A stretch of DNA of 64,000 bases from CAWCFV01 sp963794995 (GTDB lineage: Bacteria > Actinomycetota > Actinomycetes > JACCUZ01). Below, in pieces: positions 62,986 through 64,000 of this stretch (positions within the stretch are counted from its first letter, which is position 1; the number at the start of each line of letters is the position of its first letter). The notes below the pieces were generated by a model. It did not search any database. It had not been told where the DNA came from and saw only the letters and a program-made list of their open reading frames with translations. The position numbers and the translations under genes are program-made. The stretch covers positions 1,798,001-1,862,000 of the forward strand of contig CAWCFV010000002.1 in NCBI GenBank assembly GCA_963794995.1. The letters are read 5' to 3'.

Positions 62986-63417
62986 TCAGCGCTCGAGACA
63001 GGCGCGCAGCCGGCCGAGGTCCGCGGCGATGCTCCGCCGGACCTGCCGGGCCATCACCGGGGTGGCCCACGCGAAGAACCGGCCCGGCGAGCCGACCGCG
63101 TGGATCGCCACCGACGTGCCGGCCGGCGCGTCCTCGAGCTCGTAGCGCACCCGCATGGGGAACGGCTTCTCGACCGTCATCTCCACCAGCCGGTCCGGCT
63201 CGTGCGCGGTGACGAGGTACCCGTAGTCGAACCGCCGGCCGAGGAACCGCGCGGTGCGCACGACCGTCGCGCCCTCGCGCAGCGGCCCCGGCCGGTCCGG
63301 CCGGCTGGACGTGATCCCGCCGGTCCAGCGCAGGTCGTGGGCCGGGTCGAACATGAACGCCGCGACGTCCGCCCGTGGCCGGTGGACGAGGACCACCGGC
63401 CGGACGTCGACGGTCAC
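62986..63417 (-). CDS. SRPBCC (polyketide cyclase/dehydratase-like) protein
   Basis: 143 residues from GTG 63415-63417, overlapping the upstream gene's stop (GTGA). START/SRPBCC pattern: VHRPRADVAAFMFDPAHDLRWTGGI, then strands GPLREGATVVRTARFLGRRFDYGYLV and MRVRYELEDAPAGTSV, and a C-terminal helix RRSIAADLGRLRACLER. A hydrophobic-cavity binding protein or cyclase; ligand unknown. Second gene of a two-gene operon of similar proteins. Confidence 0.8.
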   Translation of the reverse strand: MTVDVRPVVLVHRPRADVAAFMFDPAHDLRWTGGITSSRPDRPGPLREGATVVRTARFLGRRFDYGYLVTAHEPDRLVEMTVEKPFPMRVRYELEDAPAGTSVAIHAVGSPGRFFAWATPVMARQVRRSIAADLGRLRACLER

Positions 63418-63851
63418 GCCTCGGCCGGGAAGTACGGCTGCGGTGACCCGGTCTCGGCGAACTGGGCGAGCCGCTGGAGCACCATCGCCCAGGTCTGCGC
63501 GGTGTACCCGAGGTCGGCCTCCGGGTAGCCGTCGGCGAAGCCGTGGTGCCGGAAGACGACACCGGTGCCCGACCCGGCGCGCGCGGCGGGGCCCAGCTGC
63601 CACTCCCACGTCGAGCCCTCCCAGAACGGGAACCCGGACGTGACGGTCATCCGCACCTGCGTGCCGGGCTCGGTGGTCACCGCCACCTCGAGGTCGACGG
63701 GGGCCGCTGCGAAGCCGAACCGCGCCTTGTCGGGTGCCACGTCGCAGTCCGCGGTCCAGAAGCCCTGCTGACCGGCGGTGGTGGTGAGGATCTCGGTGAG
63801 GCGCTGGGCGTCGGCGGCGACGTCGACGGCGAGCACGAGGGACGCGGTCAT
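63414..63851 (-). CDS. AHSA1/SRPBCC-domain protein
   Basis: 145 residues from ATG 63849-63851 with GGAG seven bases upstream; ATG 63888-63890 would add 13 residues but lacks a ribosome site. AHSA1-like: FGFAAAPVDLEVAVTTEPGTQVRMTVTSGFPFWEG, WEWQLGPA, then TAQTWAMVLQRLAQFAETG as the C-terminal helix. A partner or ancient duplicate of the next SRPBCC gene. Such proteins often pair with ArsR regulators, which may lie just beyond the window. Confidence 0.8.
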   Translation of the reverse strand: MTASLVLAVDVAADAQRLTEILTTTAGQQGFWTADCDVAPDKARFGFAAAPVDLEVAVTTEPGTQVRMTVTSGFPFWEGSTWEWQLGPAARAGSGTGVVFRHHGFADGYPEADLGYTAQTWAMVLQRLAQFAETGSPQPYFPAEA

Positions 63852-63890
63852 GGCGGTCTCCAGGTCGGGAGGAGGGGAGGTGGTGGACAT

Positions 63891-63935
63891 CTATTTAAGT
63901 TCTACCTACATTAGATCGGGACGTCAAGCCGGTCC
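63891..63935. promoter_or_regulatory. AT-rich divergent promoter/operator candidate
   Basis: CTATTTAAGTTCTACCTACATTAGATC is 27 bases of unusually AT-rich DNA in a GC-rich region, with partial symmetry (TCTA...TAGA and CTA...TAG). It lies upstream of the SRPBCC operon and probably upstream of a divergent gene starting near 63982. Regulator binding is inferred. Confidence 0.5.
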
Positions 63936-63981
63936 GACCGCGCCGGCGCCCGGCGCCGGACGCCGGGCGGGGCAGGGCAGG

Positions 63982-64000
63982 ATGACCGGCGACACCCCGG
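63982..64000 (+). CDS. Possible start of a divergent gene (3' truncated)
   Basis: ATG 63982 follows GGGCAGGGCAG and opens MTGDTP before the window ends. Too short to identify; proposed only because the AT-rich region upstream looks like a divergent promoter. Confidence 0.25.

Overview
The window is very GC-rich, gene-dense DNA from an actinomycete. Supporting signs are frequent GTG starts, ATGA/GTGA stop-start overlaps, a TIGR03083-type mycothiol-dependent enzyme, and PucR, LacI and IolC proteins of actinobacterial style. A Nocardioides-like member of the Propionibacteriales is my best guess; this is inference, since no rRNA gene is present.

Layout. 1-9.7 kb: the tail of a GH13 enzyme, a PAS-GGDEF-EAL protein, an alpha/beta hydrolase framed by two copies of a palindromic repeat, a small zincin-like protein, a membrane metallophosphoesterase, tRNA-Glu, tRNA-Asp and tRNA-Phe (the last with a decayed copy of its 3' half downstream), a hybrid histidine kinase and two lipoproteins. 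9.8-19.5 kb: a nitrogen-compound island with a glutamine-synthetase-like ligase, a DUF1116 (AllG/YlbE-like) protein, an Lrp regulator, a full branched-chain-type ABC importer and a signal-less sugar-binding-fold protein. 19.5-33.7 kb: an L,D-transpeptidase, then recC separated from recB-recD by about 4.3 kb of other genes (TetR, a flavodiiron-type beta-lactamase-fold protein, a mycothiol-dependent enzyme and others) plus two more repeat copies. 33.8-40.7 kb: PucR, cytosine permease/deaminase (codBA), a PuuE-like deacetylase and an arginase-family hydrolase in one tight operon. 41-53.9 kb: inositol-type catabolism (SDR, GntR, IolG, IolC, Cgl0158-type aldolase, a 31-codon mini-ORF, more Gfo/Idh/MocA dehydrogenases, a GMC oxidoreductase) followed by a CUT2 sugar importer and its LacI regulator. 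54-56.6 kb: an ECF sigma factor, a membrane partner and a secreted PD40 propeller. 56.6-63 kb: a second sugar module (FGGY kinase, phosphomannose-isomerase-like cupin, PfkB kinase, class I aldolase, dehydrogenase, ribokinase). The window ends with two SRPBCC proteins.

How the genes fit together. Much of the window is for scavenging: each uptake system sits with its regulator and catabolic enzymes. Two palindromic operators are visible, TetR at 28217-28233 and LacI at 52715-52728. The most novel-looking units are the ligase/DUF1116/importer island, the codBA-PuuE-ureohydrolase operon, the cyclitol/sugar modules and the four-copy palindromic repeat. Seven apparent frameshifts lie between 5.2 and 28.9 kb and none was noticed after that. 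They affect recC, recB and three other genes, and may be sequence errors.
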